A stretch of 64,000 nt of DNA from Azorinus chamasolen. Taxonomy: Eukaryota; Mollusca; Bivalvia; Cardiida; Solecurtidae. Positions within the stretch are counted from its first letter, which is position 1. Each line of letters starts with the position of its first letter. Below are positions 1 through 10,404 of this stretch, in pieces. The stretch is taken from NCBI GenBank assembly GCA_963576725.1, contig OY755246.1, positions 77,383,475 through 77,447,474 on the forward strand. The letters are read 5' to 3'. Both the position numbers and the translations under genes were made by a program. The notes beneath the pieces are model-generated. The model was not told where the DNA came from, searched no databases, and saw nothing but the letters and a program-made list of their open reading frames with translations.

Positions 1-401
1 CATTATAAGGTACGTGCAAGCAGAGCAGACCTTGATTTGCCGAGTTAAAGAGGCGTAGAACCCAAAGGGAATGTTTAAAACCCAAACACCTGATTAATCT
101 GGGGCGCCCATGTGCCAAACATAGCGAACTATCATAATTGCCCTTTTTCTCATTTTATTGACCCTCTTGACTAAAAATAAGAAGTTTCTCAGATTCGTGT
201 GTTATCATTTTTATTAAACCGTGCAATAAAATTGATAAAAAAGAAGTGCTCATATAACATACACTTTGAATGTAAAAAACACGTTTAGTTTATTCAAAGG
301 TAAAACAATATTGTCTCTTGACTCGAGGATAGATTTTTCCCCTTGACTCAAAGGTAAAATAAGACATTGGGTCTCAATTTAAATAATTCCATTTTTTCCG
401 T

Positions 402-673
402 TTAACTCATTCCATCATATTGACGCCTGTTGACCCACTCTTTACTATTGATGCCCTTTGACCCAATCCTTCATAGTGACGCCCTTTGACGTCTCTGTAA
501 AAGTCACCGTTCGAAACTATTTTGATAAATAAAACATTTGCTCTATTTACCACAATGGTTATAATTTAACACACATCTTGGATGTTCTTTTCTTCAAGTA
601 AATGCTCCCTTCCAGTAGATTTTTTTCAATGAGGTTTGGGTCTAAAACAGCCCATATGATGACAGGGGGTTAA
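402..673 (-). mobile_element. D-family TTAA MITE, degraded
   Basis: Reverse D copy between TTAA motifs. The stem (ttgataaataaaacatttgc / ctatttaccacaatgg) has lost its centre. The left end carries three copies of a roughly 30-bp unit (TTGACGCC..TTTGACCCA). Confidence 0.6.
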
Positions 674-995
674 AAGACGAACTTTGTCGACTATGTGACT
701 AAAACATTAAACATTCTGGTTACGTTTTACTGTGATATCTTATTGCTTCCTTGTGAAGGTTGGTAAAATTGATTTTCCAACGCAGTACGGTGATGAAGTA
801 AAATGATTCGAACTGATTGTAATGTTGTTGTTGAAATGTGAACAAATAACCAATAACAGTTTATTGGATTTTGGCGTTTCAACGAACAGTCTGGTAACAT
901 CGGAAAGGCAAAACCTGATATTCATCTGCAATATTTGATGCTTGTCGAACGTAATTATTACCGCGAGAATATCTTGCATGCATCAAAACTCATTA

Positions 996-1199
996 CAGTA
1001 AAAGACCGATAGTTGGAACACTAAAACAAGTATTAGCATCGACTTTTAAGACAGGTGGCAACTTAATGTAGGGTTAAAGCCATACACAAGACTCCTCTGG
1101 GAGCTATCTGCCTGACTTTCACTCTACATTAAGCATTCGCTTGTCTAAACAGTTCCCAAATCTTCGTTACCACATTTTCGAACTCTTGAGTTTTTACTG
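996..1199. mobile_element. E2-like TA-flanked MITE
   Basis: CAGTAAAAG...TTTTACTG ends flanked by TA (994-995, 1200-1201). Interior hairpin with the ACTCCTCTGGGAGC centre, degraded in the left arm. Confidence 0.7.
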
Positions 1200-1277
1200 T
1201 ATATTGAGAATATTGACTAATCCGAAGAATAACAAGTTAGCAATTGGGAAAAGGGTGCATGCATGACTATTTGCATA

Positions 1278-1483
1278 CAGTAGAACCCGTCTTAAGCGGT
1301 CATTCATTTACTGGACATAGGCGTTTTAAAAAGCAGGTGGTTGATTGGTGAATGGCAAAAGTAATGCCGAAAGCTCCTAAAGGAGTTTTCTGCATTACTT
1401 TTGACCTGTATTCAGCTACCACCTGCCTTACACATCCATAATCAGACCACTGATTGGTGGTCGCTTAAGAAAGGTTTTTTATA
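1278..1483. mobile_element. E1 MITE
   Basis: Starts CAGTAGAACCCGTCTTAAGC and ends with the inverted match GCTTAAGAAAGG. The central hairpin (GGTGGTTG...CCACC) has centre GCTCCTAAAGGAG. The right terminus has decayed. Confidence 0.75.
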
Positions 1484-1711
1484 CATATAACACAATCCAT
1501 GACCAAGAGTATTACTCTCAATTAGGAACCGTGGACTGGTCTGTATTGAACCTTTCTACCTATGGAAACGCAAATAGAGTATACCAAGATCAGATAGTCA
1601 GTGTAGGAGCCATTTGATCTGGATATACCGTGTTCTTATAGGATTGTACATACATGTACGAGGGAAAGGATTGAGTGCAATGGTATTGTTGAACGCAAAA
1701 TGATGGAGATA

Positions 1712-1884
1712 CAGTAGAAACTGTCTTAAGCTTCCACCAAACAGAGGTCTTATTATAGATCTGCAAGACTAAATGCAGGTCAGAAGTAATACTAATAATA
1801 ACTTTTGCCCTGCCTTAAGCAATCACCAGCTTTTTAAGACCCCTATTTTCTATAAAGAAATGGCTGCTTAGGATATGTTCTACA
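1712..1884. mobile_element. E1 MITE, decayed
   Basis: Left end CAGTAGAAACTGTCTTAAGC and right GGCTGCTTAGGATATG remain. The hairpin centre is lost. Confidence 0.5.
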
Positions 1885-2149
1885 ATGGTACCAGTTTGAT
1901 ATGACCCGGTCGGGAGTCGAACTGGATAACCACTTCCAGATGTACCGTATTTCCGACCGTGCTTTCGAGACGATTGAGTCACAAATTATTAAAATGTTAT
2001 CGAACCTTGGTCTACATGTATATTGTTCAATCCTTTACTGAATGCAGATGACCAATGTAGGGACCGCTCGGTTGGCTTATGAAATTATAATAGTGTACAT
2101 GGACAGTTTCTGTCAATAAGTTGATCATTGAAGGCATGATACATGTTTG

Positions 2150-2300
2150 AAAACGTGCGATAAATGAGTGTGTCAGTGTGTAACTGTATAGCTGATTCGT
2201 TCAAACATTTGGCTGAGTGTCAAACAGCTTGGCTCCTTGATTCAGGCTGTTTTCAAATACGAGTCACGTTGTGGTTAAGAGACAAATGGTTAATGGACAG
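2150..2300. mobile_element. B/L-family remnant
   Basis: GTCAAACAGCTTGG...CAGGCTGTTTTCAAA is the outer stem of the L hairpin with a degraded centre. Confidence 0.4.
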
Positions 2301-2339
2301 TGTGCCATATTTATAAACAGCTCACGCCAATGAGTCCGA

Positions 2340-2565
2340 CGAAGACATCCGATCTGTTACAGCTTTTTAGGAAAACGTTTAGAATTGTGTAGTTTTAAAA
2401 CCATTGTGATAAATAGAACATTTGCTTCTATTGGAGCAAAAGCTCTATTTATCACAATGGTTTCAAAAAGCGACTTTAACAGCGGTGCCAAAAAGGTGTC
2501 AATATAAGAAAATGGGGTGAACACAGATCTGTTATTTGTACAGCTTTCACGTACTGATTCGTTCA
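2340..2565 (+). mobile_element. D-family MITE, partly decayed
   Basis: Hairpin 2400-2461 (accattgtgataaatag...ctatttatcacaatggt) with a few mismatches. Termini poorly kept. Confidence 0.6.
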
Positions 2566-2577
2566 ATCTTTTAGGAC

Positions 2578-2695
2578 ACTATTTGATCAGGTGTCATACA
2601 GCTTGGATCCTGACGGGACAAAAGGAGCTTTCTGAATGACTTTCATGCTGCATTAAGCTTCATTAAAATTTCGCTTTTAAAAGAGGGATTTTACT
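2578..2695 (+). mobile_element. Joined half-elements: L left arm fused to E right half
   Basis: GTCATACAGCTTGGATCCTG (L left arm) runs directly into AGGAGCTTTCTGAATGAC...GCATTAAGC...ATTTTACTGT (right half of an E element). The join lies at the centres of both palindromes. Confidence 0.5.
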
Positions 2696-2710
2696 GTTTT
2701 AACGGATTGT

Positions 2711-2775
2711 CAAACAGCTTGGATCCATATGAGACGCCGAGTTACTCGGCGTCTCATCTGGATTCAAGCTGTTTG
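2711..2775. mobile_element. L-family hairpin
   Basis: Near-perfect palindrome CAAACAGCTTGGATCC...GGATTCAAGCTGTTTG with centre GCCGAGTTACTCGGC. Confidence 0.7.
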
Positions 2776-2935
2776 CAAATGTGAATAAGGTTTCTGTTAG
2801 GAGACATATTGTTAATGGAAACATAATGCCACGTTCCTGGACAGTACATACCAATGGGCTAGTAAATGAAAGCATGACGCATGTTTGAGTGTATGAGCGA
2901 ATAATCGTAAGGGTTTTGTCGTATCCATAGCGACA

Positions 2936-3045
2936 GATAAAGGTGGTACCCAAATACTAAAATTGTCATTTCTCCATCAAACCCTATACGGCTGGGTCTA
3001 CTGTGTTTACAAATACGTAAATGTGCGATCAACTTTACTGTCATA
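2936..3045 (+). mobile_element. F left half fused to A right half
   Basis: F sequence (GATAAAGGTGGTACCCAAATAC, then ctccatcaaaccctatac) breaks inside its hairpin and continues as the A right arm (ctgggtctactgtgtttac). Confidence 0.5.
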
Positions 3046-3049
3046 CATG

Positions 3050-3235
3050 TACCTTTGCAATCCGTCTGATCAGGGTCTAAACTGTTCGCGTATTCAATCA
3101 TAATATACCTGTTTCTATCATTTCTACCAACACCAAAACACCCTGTGTACATATGCCATTATAGAAATTCAGCTAATAAATAGTCATGGTCTCATTATTT
3201 CTTACATGAATATTCAACAGGGTTTATAAAACACT
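3050..3235 (-). mobile_element. A-family MITE, reverse, left part lost
   Basis: Right half of the A hairpin (CGTCTGATCAGGGTCTAAAC) followed by the A body read backwards (cattatttcttacatgaata). Confidence 0.6.
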
Positions 3236-3365
3236 GATGAGAACACGTGTAGAAATAAAGATTTATTCAAAATACATGCATGTAATTGGGAGTAAATGCA
3301 CTAAACAAATGGGGTTTAACTAGTTAACTGTCATCTCTGTATAAGCCAAATAGCAATCATACGTA

Positions 3366-3688
3366 CAGTTAAACTGCGATATCTCGAACTTTAAAGGAAC
3401 ATATAAATTACTTCGAGATAACAGAAGTTCGAGTCATTTTATTTCTAATCTGGACAATTTTTAAAGTTCATAGTGTTAATGCAGGTTTAAATTAATGCCG
3501 ACAACTCTTTTAGGAGCTTTCAGCATTAATTTAGACCTGCATCTAGGCATTTATACACGTGTTTCAGATATGCGTAGTGTTGCAGTTTAGAAAAAATCTG
3601 TATTGTAAATTTTGGGAGGCCCGACATTTTTACTCGAGATATATCCGAAGTTCGAGTTATCCGAGTTAGAGATATCGTAGTTCATTTG
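3366..3688. mobile_element. E3 MITE
   Basis: Left CAGTTAAACTGCGATATCTC; right inverted match GAGATATCGTAGTTCATTTG. Contains repeated TTCGAG subterminal motifs and the E hairpin (centre CTCTTTTAGGAGCTTTC). Confidence 0.7.
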
Positions 3689-3737
3689 TACTTGAACGTA
3701 TGCAAATTACTGCAAACATATGCATCACGAACGCCCT

Positions 3738-3951
3738 TTAACCTTTAGCCTGCTGAGCAAATTATTTTTACAGATTCTTTCACTTACAACATTTTCAAAA
3801 TTCAAGCTATAATCAATTTGTCTACCAAAATACAATCAGTATATCAAACAGTTTGGATCCTGATGAGAGGCCGAGTTACTCGGCGTCTCATCTGGATCCA
3901 AACTGTTTGTATATGTATTAACTTATCCGCCCATAGCAGACTAAAGGTTAA
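3738..3951 (+). mobile_element. B/L-family TTAA MITE, complete
   Basis: Ends TTAACCTTTAGCCTGCT / AGCAGACTAAAGGTTAA form a clear inverted repeat. Central palindrome caaacagtttggatcc with centre GCCGAGTTACTCGGC. A one-base T-T mismatch sits at CCTGATG/CATCTGG. Confidence 0.8.
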
Positions 3952-4067
3952 AGACTCTTTATCGCATAAAGTCCGATTTATAGCTCGGAGCATTTACAGG
4001 CTTGCATGTTAATTATACTTTACTTATAAAGCAGGGTAATTTATTGGCATATTTATTGATGATGTGT

Positions 4068-4240
4068 TTAACCTTATACCTAATGGTTTCGCCCTTTTGG
4101 TGCCTGTGCAAACAGAGTAATCCCAGATCAGACAGCTCCTGTAGGAGCTGTCTGATCAGGGTCACCTCCGGTTGCTTCTGGAATAATGTAGATTAAATTC
4201 GTTTCTGTCATGGCTTTGAAATCAATTATTCATAAACAAT
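4068..4240 (-). mobile_element. A-family MITE, reverse, truncated
   Basis: TTAACCTTATACC end followed by hairpin 4108-4175 with centre CAGCTCCTGTAGGAGCTG. The body beyond is decayed, and 4248-4290 holds a fragment of the AAGAGGGCC-type repeat. Confidence 0.6.
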
Positions 4241-4582
4241 TATAAACAAGGGGTCCATTATGATCAATATCGCTCACTTAGTTAGTAGGCCAAGTGGTAT
4301 TTGTTTATCTACCAAATTGTTCAGGTCGTTGCAGTTTGCTATGATAGAGGGGCAAGGGAGTGACCTATTTGTCCTGTCATGTATGATACGGTTTCCGTTA
4401 AAACATTCGTTGGTGAATATTACATTGTGATTTATATCAGGTTGTGTTGTGGGTATGTGCGTTTTTTGTGTGTGCCGGTATGTGTGGTTGTGGTGGTGGT
4501 GGTGGTGTATGTGTGGGTGTGTAAATATCAGCCCCGAACTATTGTTTCACTAATTTTGTGATACAATAGTATCATAATTATA

Positions 4583-4735
4583 CAGTAAAATCTCTCTTGG
4601 CAACAGCCACTCAAGATTTTTATGTGGTTAAATATTGGAGATTTTGCATTACTTTCTGCCTGCATTAAGCAATCATCCACCTTTTACGACCACCGTGTTC
4701 CTGTAATAAGTAGTCACTACAGATAGGCTCTACTG
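4583..4735. mobile_element. E-type TA MITE, hairpin mostly deleted
   Basis: CAGTAAAATCTCTCTTGG start, GGCTCTACTG end; only the right arm of the hairpin (CTGCATTAAGCAATCATCC) remains. Confidence 0.6.
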
Positions 4736-4747
4736 TTTTCATTCACA

Positions 4748-4949
4748 CAGAGCTCCAGATAAGATGCGTAAATTAAAAAAAAACATTTTCAAAACTAACT
4801 GCTTTATTTCTCCACCAAACCCTATGTTGTGGCCTCTCTTTAGAATCGTCTCAAAGATAATTCTAAAGAGTGGTAACAACATAGGGTTTGATGGAGAAAT
4901 GACGATGTTAGTATTTGAGTATGTACATGTACCTTCATCTGTAGCCCTG
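4748..4949. mobile_element. F MITE
   Basis: CAGAGCTCCAGATAAGATGC end and imperfect inverted match CTTCATCTGTAGCCCTG. Long hairpin ctccaccaaaccctatgttg...caacatagggtttgatggag around 4810-4903. Confidence 0.75.
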
Positions 4950-4951
4950 TA

Positions 4952-5313
4952 CAGTGATCCCTCCCTACCACGACCCTCTCAATAACGATTCCCTCCATAC
5001 AACAACGCATGTCACTGTTTCCGAAACAACAAGGCTCCAGAAACAACTTTTTTCCATCGTAATTTCTTTATGCCTCCATTAAACCCTATGTTGTGACCAC
5101 TCTTTAGAATCGTCACTTTGTGACGATTCTAAAGAGTGGTCATAACATAGGGTTTGATTGAGGCATAACGGTTTTAGTTCTCGAAATACACATTATCTGA
5201 GGATTTGAAAACAAGCTAGTTATGTTTGATTTTCCCTCCCTATAACAACTCGTTCTGAACAACACATACAATCTTCGTATCCCAAAGGGTGTCGTTGTAG
5301 AGAGGGAGCACTG
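4952..5313. mobile_element. G MITE carrying the F hairpin
   Basis: Ends CAGTGATCCCTCCCTAC / GAGAGGGAGCACTG. The interior palindrome (aaaccctatgttgtgaccac, ctctttagaatcgtcacttt) is the same stem as in F elements although the ends are unrelated. It directly abuts the F element at 4748-4949. Confidence 0.75.
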
Positions 5314-5571
5314 TGTCACTGAACAACAATACAAAGTGAATTCTGCCAATTAACAACTACATGTACTACGACAAGTATTGTATGCCATGCAGCTTACGCG
5401 CTCCAGTAGGGATCTAATATGCCCCTATCCTATATCTTAACGAGGTCTCTCTTGTGTCAAAATGCTCCTATCCTATGGATAATACATAAATCAAACTAAT
5501 AATGGATCAAAAGACAAGAAGTTATATACAGAAACACACTTTAGTGTTCCTCACATATATATTTAATCGTA

Positions 5572-5821
5572 TTAACCATTCGCTTGCTAATCGCGTCAAT
5601 ATACCTACCTGTAAATAGTGAAGACCCAGATGAAACAGCTCCTGCAGGAGCTGTCTCATCAGGGTCTGCACTATTTACAAGTTGATTGTGCAACCAGTGC
5701 ACTCCACAGCAGTGATTGCACAGCGCAATATTTGTGCACAGTGAAGATATATGTAATTATACATCAGGGCATGGGTAAAGAAGGAGAAATGTATTTTAAA
5801 ATTCAGCAAGCGAAGGGCTAA
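5572..5821 (+). mobile_element. C MITE, complete
   Basis: TTAACCATTCGCTTGCT start and AGCAAGCGAAGGGCTAA end form an inverted repeat. Hairpin 5611-5678 has centre CAGCTCCTGCAGGAGCTG. The second half carries a further imperfect palindrome (GTGCACTCCACAGC). A 67-codon frame (5618-5821) spans it and ends on the terminal TAA. Confidence 0.85.
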
Positions 5822-5824
5822 CAG

Positions 5825-6240
5825 TCTACACTCTAACAGTTGCAAGCCGTTGATATAGCTAAACACGCTTTACTCTGATTTGACAGCATACACTCTCACA
5901 TTTGCCAACAGGTAGTATAGAGAAACACACTTTGTTGAATATATATTCTAATTGACAGTCTATATTATCACATTTGCCAACAGGTAATATAGAGAAACAC
6001 ACTTTATTTATTGCATGTTCTAATTGACAGTCTACATTCTAACATTTGCCAACAATTGATATAGAGAAACACGCTTTATTGATTATGTATTCTAATTGAC
6101 AGTATACACTCTCACAATTGTCAACAGGAAATATAGAGAAACGCACTTTATTGAGTATATATTCTAATTGACAGTCTACACTCTTGCATTTGCCAAACGT
6201 TAATATAGAAAACATTATTTTATTGATCATTAAAAAGGAA
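5825..6240. repeat. Minisatellite, about 72-75 bp unit
   Basis: About five diverged copies with TTGACAGTCTACACTCT, CATTTGCCAACAGG and ATAGAGAAACACACTTTA in order. Confidence 0.8.
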
Positions 6241-6242
6241 TA

Positions 6243-6515
6243 TACTCTTATTGACAATCTACACTTTCATTGATAATCTACACTCTCACTGACAATCTAC
6301 ACTTTCATTAATAATCTACACTCTCACTGACAGTCTACACTTTCATTAACAGTCTACACTTTCATTAACAGTCTACACTTTCATTGATAATCTACACTCT
6401 CACTGACAGTCTACACTCCCATTGACAGTCTAAATTATCATTGATAATCTACACTCTCACTGACAGTCTACACTCCCATTGACAGTCTAAATTATCATCG
6501 ATAATCTACACTCTT
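6243..6515. repeat. Short-unit tandem array derived from the preceding minisatellite
   Basis: About 14 copies of an 18-20 bp unit (CTACACTTTCATTGACAGT and variants) taken from the first part of the 72-75 bp unit. Confidence 0.8.
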
Positions 6516-6589
6516 AAATGTGCTAACAGTAAATGTTTACCTGATGAGGAATAATGACTTTTTATTTTTACTAATCAGCTGAATTTTTA

Positions 6590-6835
6590 TGACTGCGTTT
6601 GTGAACTAAGGAATTTTGGACAATGGCAGAAACTGTAAAATTATATCTAAAGCTAACAGGAGCTGCATGATCTGAGATTACCCAATATTCAAATGTTATT
6701 CTCAAGCCAACGAGTACTTCTAGTTTACAAACCCGCGATTCAGGGCTCCTACAATCCCACAGTAGCCGTCTGGTCTTGGGTCCACTCTGCTTGCAAAGGT
6801 ATAGAAATGCGTATTTATGGAGTAAAATGTTACGA
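6590..6835 (+). mobile_element. A MITE, decayed
   Basis: Body motif GGCAGAAACTGTAAAATTAT and right end GGTATAGAAATGCG...TTTATGGAGTAAAATG. The hairpin at about 6724-6797 is degraded with extra bases at the centre. Confidence 0.55.
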
Positions 6836-7150
6836 AATAAAAACATGCAGATCTTACTTTGGAACCCAGCCATGTTTTATATTGAGGGGGAAAAACAAAC
6901 AAAATGTTTGCTTTTATTAGTCATTGACATGAATAGGTTCATCTTGATCAGAGGGCTCTTTCACGAGCCGTCTCATCCGGCTCTTACATGTACCTGCCTG
7001 TCTGTGTCCTTTTTCGGGGCAAACTGGGCACCACTGGGTTCATTTTGCCAACCAGTTAAATGAATATTACTTACTTTGCGATGCTGCTAAATCCTAAACA
7101 AATGCCAAATATTCTATCGTGAATATCATACATATAACAGAAATGGTGTG

Positions 7151-7299
7151 TTAACCGTTTATCCCATATGAACGCCTTTTCAAACAGAGTAGTCCCACAT
7201 CAGACATGCTCTGTTCTGTATTCTTGTGAAATTATAATAGATCTGACTCTATATTTTTTATCAATACCCAAGTCCCTGTATACATATGCCATTATAAAA
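7151..7299 (-). mobile_element. A MITE, reverse, interrupted by a dispersed repeat
   Basis: TTAACCGTTTATCCC start, left hairpin arm and A body (cccaagtccctgtatacata, tgccattata) end exactly where the AACAAGAGGGCC repeat begins. Confidence 0.6.
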
Positions 7300-7800
7300 C
7301 AAGAGGGCCATGATGGCCCCGATATCGCTCACCAGACAATATGAGGAGACGATTTTCAAAAATTTCACTAAGTTTCTATGGAAAACTGACCACCCATGTG
7401 GCGGACCCCATTTGACCCATAGGGAATAATTCATATAACTGTTGTAGAGGACTTCAAGATGATACTATGTGCCAAATATGAAAGCTGAGAACCTTCCAGT
7501 TTCAGAGGAGAAGATTTTCAAAAATGTCATAATATGTTTCTATTTAAAACAATGCACCCCATGGGCAGGGTCAATGTTGACCACAATGACTTTATTTACA
7601 CAACTTTTGTAGAGGACCTACAGGACCTACAGATGATTCCAAATATGAAAGCTGAGAACCTGTAGATTCAGAGGAGAATATTTTTAAAGGCTCAAATTGT
7701 TGACGACTAACGACACATGAAGCACGCCGACGAACGACGGACATCAGGCGATCACAAAATCTCGTCCTGAGCACCTTGTGAATAACCATTATCCTGTAAA
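7297..7800 (+). mobile_element. Dispersed mollusc-type repeat starting AACAAGAGGGCCATGATGG
   Basis: Starts AACAAGAGGGCCATGATGG then CGATATCGCTCACC and contains two diverged ~180-bp subunits (AGGAGACGATTTTCAAAAAT / AGGAGAAGATTTTCAAAAAT; ATATGAAAGCTGAGAACCT). It ends near CGACGAACGACGGACATCAG...GATCACAAAATCTCG. From memory similar repeats are common in bivalve genomes; their class is not certain. Confidence 0.6.
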
Positions 7801-7819
7801 GCGCAAGCGAACTGGCATT

Positions 7820-7916
7820 TACAAAGATCTTGGATCCATGATGCGATGATGAGTATCTTGGTGTCTCACCAGGATATAAGCTCTTTGCACCCCCCCCCCC
7901 CCACACACACACACAC
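7820..7916. repeat. L-type hairpin remnant followed by poly-C and (AC)n
   Basis: TCTTGGATCC...CACCAGGATATAAGCTCTTTGC is a decayed L stem; a C-run of about 14 and an (AC)n of about 7 units follow. Confidence 0.55.
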
Positions 7917-7994
7917 TTCAGTCAACAGTTTGTCAAACGCCTGAATGAATGAATTAGAAGTTACAACCTGTATTTTGAAGAAAAAGCACTTTAT

Positions 7995-8223
7995 TTAACA
8001 ATTTCCTTCATATAAACGCCTCTTCGCACCTTTGCAAGCAGAGTCTACCCAGGTCAGATGGCTCGTGTAGAAGACGTGTGATCAGGGTCTGCTCTGTTTG
8101 CTAATGCAATTATACAAATCATCATCTGATCCTATACATTTTGACTAAGCCAACACTTACAATTAATAAATATTCAAGAATTGATCAATTCATGCATAAA
8201 TGTTCATTAGAAATTTAGGTTAA
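7995..8223 (-). mobile_element. A MITE, reverse
   Basis: TTAACAATTTCCTTC to GAAATTTAGGTTAA. Hairpin about 8033-8101 with a damaged centre (GGCTCGTGTAGAAGAC). Confidence 0.65.
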
Positions 8224-8429
8224 TGATTATTTTATACAGGGTTTTAAAATGTTTTATTGTCTTATTGATCGCTATAGTTTCTCTCCAGAAGTAAGATCTT
8301 TATTAGTGAGAATAAGGTACTTAGGGCAGTTAAACTAACCAACTTGAAACGAATGTTTGAGTACAATATGCATAAATTGTGATTAAACCATTTGAATACA
8401 GGACACGTGTGTAACATCATTTACAAGCA

Positions 8430-8500
8430 GTGTAGACCTAGATCAGAGCGCTCCTAGAGAAGACCTCTGATCAAGGTATGCACTGTTTGTCATTTAAACT
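8430..8500. mobile_element. K-type hairpin
   Basis: ACAAGCAGTGTAGACC...GTATGCACTGTTTGTC with centre GAGCGCTCCTAGAGAAGACC. Element ends not resolved. Confidence 0.5.
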
Positions 8501-8620
8501 GCTCTTGCAAAGTATACCCCTTTCATACTGAGTGGACGTAATATATTTCTACAAAACATGGACCAATCCACATTCAGTATTCAAAAGGTTATATTCTACG
8601 AGTAATGAATGTCATAATAC

Positions 8621-8701
8621 AGTACAATCAAAAACATACCAGAGGCACCGTACACTATTGTTAGCAAGTACAGTACAATCAAAAACATACCAGAGGCACT
8701 A
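8621..8701. repeat. Tandem duplication of about 45 bp
   Basis: CAGTACAATCAAAAACATAC-CAGAGGCAC occurs twice (about 8620 and 8668), each followed by ACTATTGTTAGCA. Confidence 0.75.
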
Positions 8702-8714
8702 TTGTTAGCACATG

Positions 8715-8895
8715 CAGAGGACCAGATAAAATGGCAATGCGTAAATTAAAATGTTTGCAAGAGTACATGTAACCTCTTTATTTCTCCACAAAACCCCATG
8801 TTGTAAACACTCTTTAGAATCGTCTGGAACATATAGGGTTTGGTGAAGAAATGATGGCGTTAGTATCTGAGTATGTACCTTTAACTGTTGCCCTG
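8715..8895. mobile_element. F MITE with shortened hairpin
   Basis: CAGAGGACCAGATAAAATGG...TTTAACTGTTGCCCTG. The right stem lost about 20 bp next to the centre. Confidence 0.65.
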
Positions 8896-9003
8896 TACAT
8901 ATTTTGGACTGATTATATTTATATACATTTCGAATGTGATCTGATACCAATTATTATCATTTGAGTCGCAAAGTATCTTCAATTTTTACACTCTGATCAG
9001 GGT

Positions 9004-9258
9004 TTAACCCTTTCCCTCATATAAATGCTTTTTCACGCATTTGCAAACGGAGTAGACCACGATTAGACGTCTCCTATAGGAGTCATCTGATCAGGGTCTG
9101 CTCTGTTTGCTTATGAAATTATAATAGATTTGACTATAAAGTTTCTAACAATACCAGAACATCACAATGTACATATACCTTTATAAAAATACAGCTTACA
9201 TGTAGTATTCATGGTGTCCTTAATTTCTTACATGAATATTCAACAGGAAAATGGTTAA
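9004..9258 (-). mobile_element. A MITE, reverse, complete
   Basis: TTAACCCTTTCCCTCATATA...GGAAAATGGTTAA. Hairpin 9043-9110 (68 bp) with centre GTCTCCTATAGGAGTC. The right TTAA (9255-9258) is also the left TTAA of the next element. Confidence 0.85.
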
Positions 9259-9501
9259 CCCTTTAAGTCATTCCCTCCTAGATTATTTTAGATCCAACCT
9301 CTTTGAATCAATCTACCAAAAAAGAACATTTTAGGCTATTTACTAGAGAAAAAGGAAACTTCTAGAAGTGTGTAGTTTTGAAATCATTGTGATAAACAGA
9401 GCATTTGCTCCTATGGAGCAAATGCTATATTTATCACAATGGTTTCAAAATGTGATTTTTACAGAGGCGCCAATATGCGTCACTAGGAGGGAATGTGTTA
9501 A
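9255..9501 (+). mobile_element. D MITE, complete
   Basis: Starts on the shared TTAA, continues TCATTCCCTCCTAG and ends GGAGGGAATGTGTTAA. Hairpin centre TTGCTCCTATGGAGCAA. It shares its right TTAA with the next A copy. Confidence 0.8.
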
Positions 9502-9665
9502 TCCTTGAAGACATGAATATTCATTCACGTGTAAGATTTATAACTTTATGAATATTAATTTGGTTAATTTTCATAATAGTACATGGACATAGAACATTTG
9601 GCACACGCAGAATCTATATCATATCATACGCAAACAGACCAGACTCTGATCAAACTCTGTAGTTT
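9498..9665 (+). mobile_element. A MITE, broken at the hairpin
   Basis: Starts on the shared TTAA; A body (ttcataatagtacatggaca) continues to the left hairpin arm (GCAAACAGACCAGACTCTGATC), then stops. Pieces of reverse A follow at 9680-9765 and 9795-9860. Confidence 0.65.
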
Positions 9666-10184
9666 CAACTAAAACCGAACGTTCATAATAATGTGAATAT
9701 GAATCAACTGATAAATATTCATAATGTCATAATTTCTTACATGAATCTTCATTAGAGAAAGGTTTAAACAAAATTGGACTATTCTACCTTTTTCAGTATT
9801 CAAAGGCTTAGCCCTTTACTTTATGAATATTCAAATCAGAAATAATAACATCGATAAATAGATTTATTTCGATAAAAAGTGTACATCACATGACAATAAC
9901 AACAAAAAGCATTCAATAAAAAAACATTAAATGCGCACTAATACCAAGAATAACACGAAAAAGGAATCAAGCGTTTTCCTTATTTCCATCGTGGTCCTTG
10001 ATTATAATGGCATGACAGAGAGAGTCACGAAATTATATCCCAAAATACTTATCGCAGACAATACTACTGAATTCAAATGAATAATAATATAGTAATTACA
10101 TTATACACCAAATATTTTTGTTAAACATGCAAACTATAATCTTTCGAAGGAAAGCAAACTTGGATAAGATGTATACATAATAGC

Positions 10185-10365
10185 ATCGTGAATTAAATGT
10201 TATAATAACACATAGACACGGGAATAATTGGTCGCATCTATATTATATCATAAGTAATCAGATCATATCCTGATCAGACGGCTCCTACTATGTACAGTAG
10301 CCATCTGACCTGGCTCTACACTGTTTGCAAATACATAGAAAGGCTTATTTATTTAATACCTATGA
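10185..10365 (+). mobile_element. A MITE, left end decayed
   Basis: Body ATCTATATTATATCATAAG, hairpin 10255-10332 with centre GGCTCCTACTATGTACAGTAGCC (an enlarged loop), right end ATAGAAAGGCTTATTTATTT. Confidence 0.6.
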
Positions 10366-10404
10366 TTCATAGCCTAGCTCAAATGCTGATAAGGAAATGA
10401 AATA

